NCBI RefSeq assembly: GCF_026745355.1
Contig: NC_079209.1
Location: forward strand, 43,206,888-43,270,887
Direction of reading: 5' to 3'
DNA length: 64,000 nt
Source of the DNA: Beta vulgaris subsp. vulgaris
Lineage: Eukaryota > Streptophyta > Magnoliopsida > Caryophyllales > Amaranthaceae
The notes under the pieces are model-generated. The model made no database searches. It saw only the letters and a program-made list of their open reading frames with translations, and was not told the DNA's origin. Every line of letters starts with the position of its first letter. Positions within the stretch are counted from its first letter, which is position 1. This document shows positions 23,063-37,010 of the stretch, one piece after another. A program made the position numbers and the translations under genes.

Positions 23063-24562
23063 TGTAATCCCCCACAATTTTAAAGAATTTTCATAAATAT
23101 ATTAAAGTATTTATGTAGTTATATTTAAATCCAAATGAGTTTGGAAAATGATTTACTTTTAAAAAGGGTTGACTATTTTAAAAGTCAACTAAAAATATTT
23201 TTCATAGCTTAATAAAATTTGTAATATTTTAATTAAGCATGTTTTAATAAGAGTTTTAATTATTAAAGTATATTGAAAAAAAAGAAGTTTAATGGAATCG
23301 AAACTCCTAAAAGGATAAAAAGGAAAAGAGTCATGTTGATGATTAAAGTCCTAAGTTGTTCATCTTATTAATCATCAAATCTTATTAAATCTTATCTCTT
23401 TTCCTAAGCCTAAAAGGATTAGCCTTTATGTAAATATCCTAAAACCCAATTATTTATTCCACACAATTATTTTTATAAATCACGCCTTCACTTCTTTCTT
23501 CCTCCTTCGACATTTTTCTCTCTCTTCTTCCCTTTGTGCGTGAGTTTCATATTTTCCTCTCAAAGATCGTTTCTTCTTCGCTAAGTAACGTTTCTTGTTG
23601 AACAAGAAACGTCACAAATCTTTCCTTGAGCCAAGACATTGCTGCCGCCGCCCCTTGCTGCTGTCACAAGCTTTCCGGCGCCCTTCCCTCCTCCTTGTTT
23701 TGGTTGTTTTTCTTTTCTTCTTCTCTAAGATTCCATTAAAGTATTAGTTTTTATATTATTTTATTGTTTATTAGCATGTTTATGATTTAAATTATTATTT
23801 TATATGGAAAATATATTTCGGTTGTCATATATGGAAAAATAATAATTTCAGATTTATTATTTTCAGTTTTTATTATGAAAGATATAGTTTTTAGGGTTTT
23901 TAATCACTAGAAACTATATATTTAAAGTATAAATATGAGTTTTGGTTAGAATATGATTTTATATGTATTAAATATATTTTCAGAAGATTTATAAATTTTT
24001 ATAAGTGCTAGAATGTCAGAAAGTATGTATTTTAAGGGTTTTTAAATGATTTTTAATCACTAGAATAGTTGTACTATACTAGGGATTAAAAATAACGAAA
24101 GTTTAATACATAAAAACGATTTTAAAGACGTTTAAAAGGGTTTGGGACTTTTTAAAGTTGCTGTAAATTTTTAGTTCAAAGTATTTGTTTTATTATTTTA
24201 TTTTCTAGGCGGAGAATTCATAGTAGGAGACTTTTAGAGCGTAAAAGTGGCCTACCGATTCGTTTACACAAGGTACGTACATAGTCTACGTGCTATATGA
24301 TTTAGAAACATGCTTTAGGGATGTTTTATTTATTAGTATCATGTATAGGACTCTGTTGTTCATATATATGATTTACTGGAATTGTTTTACATGTTATTTT
24401 GCCTATGTGCTACATGTAACTAGAAGTATTTATGAGAATGTATATTTGTATGGAAGTTTGATGCAAGCAGATAAGTCCAGTTCATGTATTAATTCGTGAG
24501 TGAATCCGCGAAAAAACGGTTTGGGTTGCGGATTGGTGCGGTCCAGACCGCACTTTGAACAG
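23063..24562 (+). repeat. LTR-like sequence inserted in Tat element 2
   Basis: Starts TGTAATCCCCCACAATTT exactly where the Tat pol is interrupted, similar to the starts of Tekay/Del chromovirus LTRs. It is AT-rich and non-coding, with a GGTACGTACATAG segment near 24270. A hAT-like end (TGAACAGCCCTA) occurs at about 24560. The right limit is uncertain and I found no second LTR or target duplication. Confidence 0.4.
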
Positions 24563-27125
24563 CCCTAACTATATATTACAATTCCATAAAGCAGTTCTTC
24601 GTTACCTATTTTATAGATAAATCCTTTCGAAGATATTTTTCTAAATCCAACTACTTAATCAATATCTCAGAACACTTTATTGAGAGTGTATCTCTCAATA
24701 TAAAATTATTTGTACAATATCTCAAAATTTCTACATAAACCCCTAAGTCGTTGCAGCAACCAAAACGTTTTTCATATAAGAAACTAACTTGGTAATTGTT
24801 CCGAAAATAATTCATCTTTTAAATATATCGTTGCCATAGCTTAATCACGTAATAGAAATCGCTGGCAAGCATAGGCAAAAACTTACCATAATATAATATA
24901 ACACGATATTCGACCTTATCTGGTCTTCACTCATATCTGAGTCATTTCCCTCCACCTGTACCTTGCCCACCATTCATTTTAATTAGTTCATAAACTAAGC
25001 CAGCTAAAATAATTTCGAAACCATTTCCTCATCATCATGCTTAAATCATATTCCAAGAATACTTTATAGTTTCCATAATCGGGGAACTTATACGAATAGA
25101 GAGGCTACACCATCTCTAAAACTCATGGGGACGTCTCCCCTATCAACTTTGTACTGCTTGCAAGACTTTCTAGGTGATGACCATACATAATAGAGCAATA
25201 CACCCTCCAAACACATAATGAGCAAACCTGCTCCACAAATGTTGTTCACTTCCCCTTATAAAATAAAACTTGTAATCATACATAAATATTTATACTCAAC
25301 ACTTATACTTAAATACTTATACTGAAATAATTATACTTATATAAGTATCGTTAATATTAGATTTACAAAACATATAAAGTCTCATGAACTTGGTTCATGA
25401 AAACGAGTTCACATAACTATGTCACCAGATTATATTCTTAACAGTTTTGATACCTCTCGGCATTTTAAATTTCAAATTTTCAAAGCATGACTTCATTTCA
25501 TAACACTTTTGCAACTCATAATCATAAATATTTTAAGGTGTCCACGGTTGTAAAATATATACATACATAAATATATCGAGTTCAACGCAAGAAATCCATG
25601 TAATTATAATACAAATTCATATTTCGAAGGTGGAAGGACATGTGTGTACCTTTCCTCAAGAACAACTATATACAACCTCCAAGGATCGAACTTGATCTCC
25701 ATCTTGAACTCCATAAATTATGTCCATGATCATATCAATAAAACAAAATAAAAATCAGAATATACTCATACACTCTTATACTTGAAAACTAGTCCATTTC
25801 GCTTTCACTAATCTCATTCCAGAATTCCACGCAATTACCATTCCAATAACCATTTATGAACTAATCCACTTCCTTCCATTATACTCAACATCAACGTCAT
25901 AAGCTAACTCTAATCAGCTCATTCTTAATCACATAATATCATTGCAAGTTCAATTTCTCCTATCCAACTCTAGTTCGACATAAGATTTTACAAAACAAGA
26001 TCCAATTCAGAATATACTTAATTACTTAAAACCAAATCAACAAGTTGATTTTATAGTTTACTTAACAAAATAGAAGATTATAATATAATTCAACATGAGT
26101 TTCAATCTAAGTAATTGAACAAAATTTCTTATCTTTAATCTCAACAATCCAAATAATACCAATTTCAATCGCATAATCTAATTTTGCAAATCAATAATAA
26201 TTTCAATTATACTTGTGAAAATCAGAATTATTAAGAACATATAAATTTGTACAATTGATGAAATAAGGGTCACAACTTAATTCAAAATTTATACCTTGCC
26301 AAAGGAATTCAAAAGCGATTAAAAACTCAACAACAACAACGACACTGATTAACAGTAGCAGCAACGCATCAAGAAAATCAGCAGCAACACCAAACTTGCA
26401 AAGGCTATAACTCACAGCTCCGAACTCCGAATTGGACGATTTTTGTGCCTAAATTCAATAAATCGAAGAGATCTAGAACTTTCAAGAATAAACAAGGAGA
26501 AAATTTGGATTTGATGTTGGAGAAAATTGCAGAAACAGATTGACAAAAAATAGAGGAGAGAGAAATGAAGGTAGCAACACCAAACTTGCAAAGGCTACAA
26601 CTTATAACTCTGAACTCCGAATTGGATGATATTTGAGTCTAAATTCAATAACTCGAGAAGATCTACAACTTTAATGAAGGAAGAAAGACTGAAATATTAG
26701 TGTATGTTGCTTGAAATCGACAAACAGAACAGAGGTGAGAGGAAAGAAGAGATTTTGAGGTTTTCCTCTTTCTAGAACTCCTCAGAAAAGTAAGAGAATT
26801 AGTCTCCGTTTATGGATTTTTCATGAAGTTGAAAAACTGAAAAATTGGAACTTATCTCCTTTTGTCACCATGAGAAAAGATGAAGATATGGTTGTGTCGT
26901 CTTTGACAACAATTGACATGAGTAAATGAAGAGATAAATGAGAGATTTGTTTTTCTTTCTTTTGCTTTAAAATACTCAACTCAACTTAATTCAATAGAAC
27001 AAAACTAATTTTATAAGTAATTTATAATGCTCAAAATATTAGCATACTAACAATATCATGTAATTAGACTTAACAAAATGTAATTAACTCTTAATTGATA
27101 CTGCTGAAAAGTATGGGCTATTACA
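24563..27125 (-). repeat. AT-rich LTR-like remnant, minus strand
   Basis: On the minus strand it begins at 27125 with TGTAATAGCCCATACTTTTC, directly next to the integrase remnant, as a chromovirus 3' LTR would. It includes a direct duplication of about 115 bp (26386-26507 and 26575-26690). No genes were recognised. Confidence 0.35.
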
Positions 27126-27880
27126 CCTTCAGTAGGTGATACTTTCAAGAACACCTTATCACCTATAGCAAACTCGTCCTCGCGTCGTTTCATATCAGCA
27201 TAACTTTTCTGCCTATCTTGCGCAGCTTGAATTCTAGCCTGAATTATAGTCTGACATTTTTTACGGTCTCCTCAATAAATTCTGTCCCCAAGACTATATT
27301 TTCACTAAAGTCATTCCAACAAATGGGACTTCTACATTCTTGTCCATATAACGCCTCAAAAAGTGCCATCTTAATGCTCGCATGATAGCTATTGTTGTAA
27401 GAGAACTCAACCAAATCTAATTGGTCCTTATACCTTGAAAATCAATCACACATGCTCTCAACATTTCCTCCATAGTTTGATTAGTCCTCTCAGTCTGACC
27501 ATCCGTCGCAGGGTGAAAGGTTGTACTCATTTCAATGTTGTCCAAGATTTAATTGCACCTGTTTCCAAAATTTCAAAAACTCCACGTAGTCTCACCACAT
27601 GCTTAATGTAAGTCTTCGCGAGCTGCTTCTTTTTTCCATGTCTCCTTAATAGGTATAAACACGGCGGATTTGGTGAATCTATCCACAATAACCTAAATGG
27701 TGTCATTTCCACTTCTCGTTTTAGGTAAGGAAGTCACAAAGTCCATAGAAATAGAATCCCACTTCCATCCAGGAACCTCTAAAGATTGAACCTTCCCCAT
27801 GGGTCTCTTATGATCTATCTTCACCTTCTGACTAGGTATCTTATAGAGTTCCTTGCGAAGGCGACAAACATAATAAGTAT
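27126..27880 (-). pseudogene. chromovirus integrase remnant
   Basis: Minus-strand translation in several frames gives Ty3/gypsy integrase pieces in the correct order: [67 protein letters not shown] and finally KRREDEFAIGDKVFLKVSP. These are typical of Tekay/Del-type chromoviruses. It is broken by frameshifts, and the rest of pol is absent. Confidence 0.72.
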
Positions 27881-27899
27881 GCTTTGATAATCAATATAT

Positions 27900-28355
27900 A
27901 CTATATTTATATAGGGTTGGGAGCCAGTGAGAATACCCCCTTATGTGAAAACACATACTTATATTAAAACACTTTAAAATTTAGAACACAAACATAGACA
28001 TATATACATGTTCTGAAATATCAAACTTATGTTCTAAATTTATTCAAACATGTTTTGAATTATTTCAATGATGTTCTAAAATATTGCAAGTGTGTTATTT
28101 ATCATTTCAAACATGTTCCAAATTCTTTTAATTGTGCTCTAAAACTTTTGAAACATGTTCTGAATTACTTCAAATATGTTTCGATTCATTTTAATTATGT
28201 TCTGAAATATTTCGTGAGAACATATATCATATGTGAGAATGAAGGTAGGTCAGAACAAGATGTACAACGTTTTAGACCATGATGTACAATGTTTTAGAAC
28301 ATGATGTACATCATTTTAGAACATGATCTACGTCGTTTTAGAACATGATGTATCC
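27900..28355. repeat. short-period repeats (ATGTTCT/AGAACAT)
   Basis: Many copies of a 20-27 bp AT-rich unit around ATGTTCTAAAA or its complement TTTTAGAACATGATGTAC. The array resumes at 39164-39230 after the SIRE element, showing that the element inserted into it. Confidence 0.65.
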
Positions 28356-29709
28356 TGTTGAACCCTAGTTTTGATAATGACAAAGAAACAAAGGAACAAA
28401 CTAAGTAGTGAACTAATGAATTATTTAAGTGTATGGTGTCTAAGGTATCAATGCAAGGAACTGGGAGAATACAAAGTCAATGAAGAAGTCAAGAGAGGAT
28501 TTCAAAGGCTAAGTAAAGAAGTTTCTATGTTGATACTGGAGCAAGCATTGGATCAAGAATAAAAGCTAGGCGTTTTATTTTCTAGTTCCAATGTAATGGA
28601 ACAAAGAAAGAATGGTAAGGAACTGTGGCAGAATATTTGAGAATGAAGTGTTTGTTCCTCTGTAAGGAACAAACTCAGTGGCACTTAGTAAATATGTTAA
28701 AGGGAACTGAACTAATATAAGGAACTAGACTTAGGCGTGTAACGGTTAAAAGATAATGGAGTTAGTCATGCCTAGATTATAGGAAATTAGTTATTTCTAA
28801 TTTCAAATGAAAAAATCAGTTTTATAAAAAGAAAATCTGTTTTGAAAGATATTATTTTTCGGAAAATAAGAAAATAATTATCCGGTTGTTAGAAAGATAT
28901 TATTTCAAAGATATTATTTTTTAAAGATTAGAAATTCAGATTTAAAGATAAAAAGATTTATAAAAACTGATTTTCGGATAATGTTGAAGGAACTCCTATT
29001 ATTTAGGAGTAATGGCTGCATTTTATCCACGTTCATTTATAGTTCATGGGATCATGGGACATGATGTAAACGTGTTCCTTAGGGGAAGGAACATCATGGG
29101 TAAATGGATTAAAACGTGTACTCAACATTAATCCCACGTTCTTCATGATTACACTATAAATATAGAAGTCTAGATAAGTTCCAAATTGTGTCTGACTAAG
29201 TAATTAAGTGAGTTTAACTTATTAAGTGTCAGTGCCTTCATTCTCTCATAATAGCCATTTGTTCTTTGCCTTCTTACTCTAATTCCACTAAGCTTATTTC
29301 GATCAATTGTATTTTGGTTTTTGGGGTAAGGGAACTTTGAGTGAAGTTCTGTAAGAGAAAGGCTTTGAGTGAAGCTTGTATGTGTGAGAAAACTTCGAGT
29401 GAAGTTGAGAGGAACTGCTGTTAAGGGAACAGTGGTTCAGGAACTTGAGTTTAGGAACTCAAGGTAGGGCTCGAGTTAGAATTAGGTTGTAACAGAGTTG
29501 TTTGGCCTAATTAGTGAAAGTGTTGAGTTTAAAATCCCTAGTGGTCGAGGTTGTTTCTTCTTGTTGGGCCCAAGAAGTTTTTCCTCGTAAAAATCCCTTG
29601 TGTTCCTTTAGCTTGTTTATTCGTTTAAGTTTTAATTTCCGCAAAAAGTTACGTTTATTTCTACACCTACAATTCACCCCCCTCTTGTAGTGTTCCTAGG
29701 GAAATAACA
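28356..29709 (+). repeat. 5' LTR of SIRE element 1
   Basis: TGTTGAACCC...AATAACA. It contains ACTATAAATATAG near 29152, a probable promoter TATA. The first about 620 bp differ from the 3' LTR by many small changes. The last about 730 bp are essentially identical. Confidence 0.95.
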
Positions 29710-29711
29710 AT

Positions 29712-29723
29712 TGGTATCAGAGC
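29712..29723 (+). other. PBS (initiator Met tRNA) of SIRE element 1
   Basis: TGGTATCAGAGC, the standard plant copia primer site complementary to the initiator methionine tRNA 3' end, two bases after the 5' LTR. Confidence 0.9.
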
Positions 29724-29775
29724 TAGAACTCACGTAAGATAGGAAACCCTATTGAGGAAAAGATCCAAGGAACAA

Positions 29776-31600
29776 TGAATACCACCGAGAAACTTGAAGA
29801 AGGTTATTCCACTCAAAGGCCTCCTATGTTCAATGGGAAGTACTACAACTATTGGAAGAACCGCATGGAGATATTCATCAAGGCTGAAAACTATCAGGTA
29901 TGGAGAGTCATTGAAGTTGGTGATTTCGAAGTCACAACTACAAATGACAAAAATGAGGTAACTCTTAAACCCCTCTCTGATTATGAAATCTGATTTTGAA
30001 AAAATGGAAGTAAATGCCATGGCTATTAAACTATTGCATTGTGGACTTGGACCCCATGAACATAATAGGATCATGGGATGCAAATCCGCAAAGCAAATAT
30101 GGGATTTACTAGAAGTAACCCACGAAGGAACTAATGAAGTTAAAAGATCGAAAATTGATTTACTTATGAATCAATATGAACTGTTCTGCATGAAATCCAA
30201 AGAAAGCATCCGAGACATGTTTACTCGTTTTACTAACATTATAAATGAGTTGGCTTCTCTTGGAAAGTTTATTTCATCTGAGGAACAGGTTCGAAAGTTC
30301 TTAGGAGTCTTCCTAAGGACAGATGGATGGCTAAAGTCACGCTCTTCAAGAAACAAAAGACTTCACTAAGTTCAACTTAGAACAGCTGGCAGGGTCACTT
30401 ATGACTCATGAGCTTCACCTTGATACTGAATATGGTGAAAGCTCCAAATCAAAATCAATTGCTCTCAAAGCAGATGATGAAGATGATTCGGACTCTGAAG
30501 AAGAAGAAGCAGCCCTCATGGTTCGAAAATTTCGAAAGATGTACAGGAACATGAAGAATGGAAACTTCAAAGGTAAAACTAAGAAATTTTCTAACAAAGC
30601 TGCTTGTCATAAATGTGGAAGTACAGATCACTTCATCAAAGAATGTCCTCTTTGGGAAAACGACAAAACCAAAGAAAGGAACAAGGAACGCTTTGCTGAA
30701 AGGAACAAAGAATCAAAAGCACCTTTCTCTAAGGCAAATGTGCGCAAAGCTATGATAGCTGCTTGGGGAGATTCAGAGACGGAAGAAGAAGAGGAACAAC
30801 CAACTGAAGAAACAGCAAACCTTTGCCTCATGGCAAACATCGACGAAAAAAGAAGATGAAGAAAAAATTGAGGTAAGTCAACATGGACTTGAGTCAGAAC
30901 TAGATGGTAAAACTAGGACTGAAATATATGATCTTCTTTTATGATGCAATTCTTGAATGTAGAGATGAACGTGAAAAACGTGAACAAACGGAACAAGCCT
31001 TAAAGGTTTGCAAGGAACACATAGAATGGCTTAAGAAAATGAGAACTGATGTCGAAACTAGATTTTTGATTTGTTTGATAAAAACTTAAAAATCAAAGAA
31101 TGTTATGAGAGTTTGAAAAATGAAAATTATCTAATTAATTTAGAGATTTCACACTTGAAGGAATTTGTCCCTGTTCTGAGTTCCTTTGATATAAGATCAA
31201 CCCCTTTGAAAGGATACAGATCTGAGATTGAAAAAATAAATAAAGAGAAAAATTTTTAAAGGAACAGATCTGTAATCTTAAAAAGGAACTGGTTGTCGCA
31301 AGGAACAGAGGCAAAATCATGAAAGTTCCTAAGTGGATTGAGAAACCACAGACCAAAAGGAAGGAAGGTCTTGGTTTTGAAAACTACAAGAAAAGGAACA
31401 AGACAAAGAAATATGTTGATCTACCTAGTGATAAGTTCTGTATGTATTGTGGCAAGGTAGGTCATTACATAAATCAATGTCAATAAAATCTGAGATGATT
31501 GGGAAAAATGTGACAATAAGTAAGAAAAAATGGGTTGTCAAAACAAATCCTAGTCAAGAACAGGAACCCACGAAAGATGGGGTTCCTTCAACTAACAACT
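29776..31600 (+). pseudogene. SIRE element 1 gag (broken)
   Basis: Starts at ATG 29776 (MNTTEKLEEGYSTQRPPMF) with the copia gag signature YYNYWKNRMEIF. It continues through HEGTNEVKRSKIDLL and FTRFTNIINEL. The first zinc knuckle is CHKCGSTDHFIKEC (about 30607) and the second is CMYCGKVGHYINQC (about 31440). Frame changes occur near 29985, 30325 and 30850, and further breaks between 31080 and 31500. Confidence 0.85.
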
Positions 31601-31602
31601 AG

Positions 31603-34600
31603 TTGATTTTTGCAGGTTGGAGTGAGGGGAACAACACTTGGTATCTCGATAGTGGTTGTTCCAAGCACATGACAGGAGACAAAACGAAGTTTCTCTCACT
31701 CACAACCTATGAAGGTGGCAGTGTAACATTTGGTGATAATAAGAAAGGTAACATTGTTGCTATGGGTAAGGTCGGTAAGTCACCATTACACTCCATTGAA
31801 AATGTATTTTTAGTTGAAGGTCTAAAACATAATCTATTAAGCATTTCTCAATTCTGTGACAAAGGAAATACTGTAAAATTTGATAAAGAAAAATGCTTAA
31901 TCATCAACATTAAAACTAAGAAGGTTATTTGGAAGGAACAAGGAAAGGGAACACATACATTGTGGATCTAGACCTTGTTCCTCAAATCAATTTAACTTGT
32001 CTTAGTGTTATTGAAGATGATTCACTTCTATGGCACAAGCGTCTAGGACATGCTAGCTTTTCATTACTTGAGAAACTTAGATCAAAAGACCTTGTTTTAG
32101 GATTACCATCTATAAAATTTCATATTGATCAAGTTTGTGATGCATGTGCACGAGGTAAACAAGTAAGATCCTCTTTCAAATCTAAAACGATTGTAAGTAC
32201 CACTAAACCATTAGAGTTAATTCATATGGACTTATGTGGACCCATGAGAATTCAAAGCAGAAGTGGAAAGAGTATGTACTTGTGATTGTAGATGACTACT
32301 CTAGGTACACTTGGGTTATTTTTCTCTCTAGTAAAGATGAAACTTATGATGAGTTCCTTGTCTTTGCTAAAAGAGTTCAAAACCTAAGTGGACATAAAAT
32401 AATGCACATTAGATCAGATCATGGCAAGGAATTCGAAAATTATAAATTTGATGACCTAAGCAGAGATAATGGCCTAGATCATAATTTTTCTGCCCCTAGA
32501 ACACCACAACAAAATGGTGTTGTAGAAAGGAAAAATAGAACTTTGGAGGAAATGTCTAGAACCATGTTAATTGCTAGTGAACTTCCAAGGAACTTTTGGG
32601 CTGAAGCTGTTAATACTGCTTGTCACATAATTAATCGTGCCATGATGAGACCTATCATTAATAAAACTCCTTATGAACTTTACTTTGGAAAGAAACCAAA
32701 TATCACCTATTTTAGAACATTTGGATGCAAATGTTATGTGCATAATAATGGAAAAGATAATCTTGGAAAATTTGATGCAAGGAGTGATGAAGCAACATTT
32801 TTAGGATACTCCTCACATAGTAAAGCTTATAGAGTATATAACAAGAGAACTATGTGTGTTGAAGAAAGTATTCATGTAATCTTTGATGAATCTGACAAAC
32901 ATAATCCAAGCATACAGGTTGATGACTATGAGATAGGGTTAGCGCAACCTAGTTCAAGGAACACAGATTCACAAGAAGAAGAAGAAGTGAAAGAGGAAAG
33001 GAACGAGGAATTCGAAAATAATGAGATCAATGATTTCCTGTTCCTCAAGGAGGAGAAGATACTCCTGTTCCTCTAAATGAGGAACTGAGTCCACCGAGGC
33101 TAACAGAGGAACAACTGAGCAGAGTTCCTCATCCACTCAAGGAACTCATGAGGAACAACATGTTCCTATAAGAGAGTTTCAACCAAAACCTTGGAGATTA
33201 CAAAAGTCACATCCTGTGGAACTCATAATCAGCGACATATCCAAAGGTACGCAAACTAGATCTCAGTTAAGGAACTTTTGTGCATTTCATGCGTTCCTAT
33301 CAATGATGGAACCAAGAAATCATGAAGAAGCCTTAACTGACTCTGATTGGATTATTGCAATGCAAGCTGAATTAAATGAGTTTGAAAGAAACAAGGTATG
33401 GCATCTAGTTCCTTCATCTAAACAACAAAAAGTAATTGGCTTAAAATGGGTGTTTAGAAACAAACTAGATGAATATGGAACCATTGTAAGAAACAAAGCT
33501 AGACTTGTAGTAAAAGGTTATAACCAACAAGAAGGAATTGATTATGAAGAAACCTTTGCTCCTGTAGCTAGATTAGAAGCCATTAGAATCTTAATTGCAT
33601 TTGCTGCTTACATGGGATTTAAATTATATCAAATGGATGTTAAGTGTGCATTTTTAAATGGCTATCTAAACGAAGATGTATATGTTGAACAACCCCCTGG
33701 TTTCGAAAATAACAATCTCCCAAATCATGTCTACAAGCTTGATAAAGCTCTTTATGGGTTAAAACAAGCACCTAGATCATGGTATGAGAGATTATCTAAG
33801 TTCCTTTTAGAAAAAACTTTAAAAGAGGAAAGGTTGATAAAACCTTGTTCCTAAAATCTAAAGGAACTGATATTTTGCTTGTTCAAATATATGTTGATGA
33901 CATCATATTCGGAGCTACTAATGAAACATTGTGCAAAGAATTCTCAAATCTCATGAGCAATGAATTTGAAATGAGTATGATGGGAGAGTTAAATTTCTTT
34001 CTTGGACTACAAATCAAACAAACTGAAAAAGGTATAATTGTTCACCAACAAAAATACATAAAGGAACTATTAAAGAAATATGGCCTCGAAAATTCAAAGA
34101 AAAATCACACTCCTATGGGAACTTCAACTAGATTAGATGAAGACTCCATAGGAACAAGTGTTGATCAAACAAAATTTAGAGGAATGATTGGTTCACTTTT
34201 TATCTAACTGCTAGTCGTCCAGACATAGCTTTCAGTGTTGGTTTGTGTGCTAGATTTCAAGCAAATCCAAAGGAGTCTCACCTCACTGCTGTGAAGAGAA
34301 TTCTTAGATACCTTAAAGGAACAGATGATCTTGGACTCTACTATCCAAGAAGTGATACATTCGAACTAAAAGGATATGCAGATGCAGATTATGCTGGAGA
34401 TCTTGTTAATAGGAAAAGCACCTCAGGTATGGCACAATTCCTTGGTCATAGTTTAGTTTCTTGGAGTACCAAGAAACAAAACACAGTTGCTTTATCCACT
34501 GCTGAAGCAGAATATGTAGCTGCTGCTGCATGTTGCTCTCAAATGCTTTGGATAAAACAACAACTTAGTGACTATGGAATAAACTTTGAATGTGTTCCTA

Positions 34601-34890
34601 TTTATTGTGACAATACAAGTGCTATAAGTATATCTAAAGATCCAGTGCATCATTCTAGAGTAAAGCATATACATATTAGACATCACTTTTTAAGAGAAAA
34701 TGTCGAAAAAGGTTTGATCAAACTTGAGTTTTGTCAAACTGATTATCAGATTGCTGATATCCTAACTAAGCCTTTGCAAAGAGATAGATATGAGAAATTA
34801 AGGCTTGAGTTAGGCTTAATAAAATTAAGTGATTGTTCCTATGTCAATTCCCCCATGCTTGAATCAAATTTGAGTGACTTTGTGTGCTAA
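31603..34890 (+). pseudogene. SIRE element 1 pol: PR-IN-RT-RH (few frameshifts)
   Basis: The protease has DSGCSKHMTGD (about 31640). Integrase has WHKRLGHAS, CDACARGKQ, HMDLCGPM, the second Asp in SDHGKEFEN and PQQNGVVERKNRT. RT has [34 protein letters not shown] and YVDDIIFGA (about 33890). RNase H has GYADADYAGD, STAEAEYVAAA and the HIHIRHHFLR C-terminal segment, ending at 34890. Frame changes lie near 31940, 32260, 33050-33215, 33830 and 34200. All readable catalytic residues are intact. Confidence 0.9.
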
Positions 34891-35389
34891 AAATAATTGT
34901 GTTTAATTGCCTAAGACCATTGCAAATTGGAATGTTGAAAACATAACCATGAAGTCAAAGAAACTAAACAACTCACAAATGTCACATAATACTCCCCTTA
35001 CTGTTCCTAAGGTCAAGAAACATGCATAGTATGAAGGATATTGAATGTAGCATTAGTTGTTCCTATAGCACAAGTTCCTTAGCATTTATTTTCTTTCAAA
35101 AATTAAAATTCATAAAAATCCGAAAAATCCGTAAAATCCCAAAAATTAAGGGGAACCAGTTTAATTAAATCTTGGTTCTTTTTATCTTTTCGTTTTCTTT
35201 CTTTTATTTTATTTTTTTTTTCTTTTGCTTTATTTCTTTCCCGCGTGTCATAATTACTATTACATGCAAAACTTCCTTCTTCAATTCATCTAAGGAAACC
35301 GTGTTCCTCTCAAACGCTTCATCTTCAACAAATCCGAAACCTCATCACACCCTTTGATACTCCATAAAAACCTCCAAACCTTCATAATC
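34891..35389 (+). other. spacer between pol and env-like region
   Basis: Non-coding, with a pyrimidine-rich stretch at about 35175-35250. No domain seen. Confidence 0.5.
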
Positions 35390-37010
35390 ATGGCAAAAAC
35401 TTCAAGAAACTCACCTTTTCCAACACCAAAAACAACCGACACTTCAAAAATGGAAATTTCTTCATCTCCAACAAAAAACCTTGAAACCGACATAATTCAA
35501 GAAAACCCCATAGAGGAACAGCAATTAGAATCTCCTAGAAGGAGCATGAGAAGAAGAAAATTGATTGGGGAAGATGATGAAGAAGAAACCCCGGAACAAT
35601 CTCAGGGGGAAGAAGAAGAAACTGCACCTGTTCCTTCCAAAGGAACTGTTTCTTCGTCTTCCAAGAAAAGGGTCGAACGAAGTGAATCTAGGTATGTCTT
35701 GGGTTTTGCGTCGATTTAGAATGGGCAAATAAAATTGAATTTCTAGAATTAACATCCATTCTAAAGGAACAAGGCATGGAATTCTTGTTTGAATTCGCCT
35801 TTAATAATGCTCTTGTTCCTCTAGCTATGGACGAGTTTTGTGCAAATTTTGTTAATACTAATGGAACTTGCACAACTGAAGTTAGAGGCAAGAAAATAAG
35901 GTTTAATCAAGCAACTTTAAGCAAAGTATGGGAAGTTCCTTGCAAAGGAACTGATTTGTATTTTAAAAGGAAAGGAACTGTTTCCTTTCCGAATTTTCCT
36001 CAAGACAAAATCTTAGAATATTTTGGAGGAACAGCTGGCCAAAACAAAATTAACCATAACCTACTCTCTCCCCTTCACAAAGTATGTTTAACTTGGTTTG
36101 GAGAGCACTCATTCCTCGAACTGAAAAGAGGAATGAAGTGTCTCTTGGATATGTGTTACATGTTTTGCTTGACCACCACATACAAATCAATTCCCTTCCC
36201 TCTTCATTCAACATTTAACTCACTGTATTGAAAACATGTGTGTATTGGTACGGTGCCTTATAACTTCTTACTTCATCACTTTGAAGTAAGACTTACGGTT
36301 GGACCACCATAGGATCAAACAAGGGAACATCTTGAATGAGAAGACCCTAAATGGACTTGGCTTGTCTGTCCAAGAAGGTGTTCTCATTCAAGGAAAATGG
36401 TTCCAGTTCCTCAGGAAAAAGAAAAACTGCCTCAACTGATTAGAAGAGGAAATGATGTAATTTGGATAACTCCTGTTCCTAACCGGAGGAACAAAACCTA
36501 AGAGGCGCAAACACATTGCAACTAAGCCTAAACCCTCTGTTCCTTTGAGAGTGAGAAAGAGCACTCGTCGAAAAATTGCTCCTGTTCCTGTTCCTTCCAA
36601 TGAGGACTCCCTTTAGTCCTTTCGGATAATGAGGAACAGGTACCCTCAACTCTAAAGGAAAAACTACCTCCACCATCTCCCAAACTCTCTGTTCCTTTCA
36701 CAAAAATACCCTCCATTTCACCTTCGTCCTTCTCTGTTCCTTCAGTTTTGAGCAGTTGAAGGATGAAATAAAAGGACCAAATCCTTTTGCTTCCACCTCC
36801 ACAACTCTTCCACCCACACCACCATTTCTTCCTCCCATTTATCACCCTTCACCTTCTGTTTCCATTCCTGGAACAGATGAGCCTTCCACTCAAACCTCCC
36901 AGTTCCTTCACAACATCCCCCATCTGCCTCTAGTTCCAAGGGTAAGGAACAGGAAAATCCGGATGACACTAACTGGGTTAATGAAGTCTGCCTTCCTGCA
37001 CAACATATGA
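35390..37010 (+). pseudogene. SIRE element 1 env-like / extra ORF (broken)
   Basis: Starts at ATG 35390 (MAKTSRNSPFPTPKTTDTS) with a Ser/Pro/Glu-rich N-terminus and a basic RRSMRRRK patch. After a stop at 35717-35719, a 151-codon frame (35776-36231) has EFCANFVNTNG, TTEVRGKKIRFNQATL and LLSPLHKVCLTWFGEH. This matches the envelope-like proteins of SIRE-type elements. Pro/Ser-rich remnants follow to about 37000. The name env-like is conventional: I see no clear signal peptide or transmembrane helix, and membrane function is unproven. Confidence 0.65.

Noticed and set aside
27900..28282. Frame at 28055-28282 rich in Asn/Phe/Lys
   Set aside because: Translation of the ATGTTCT repeat array, with no gene features.
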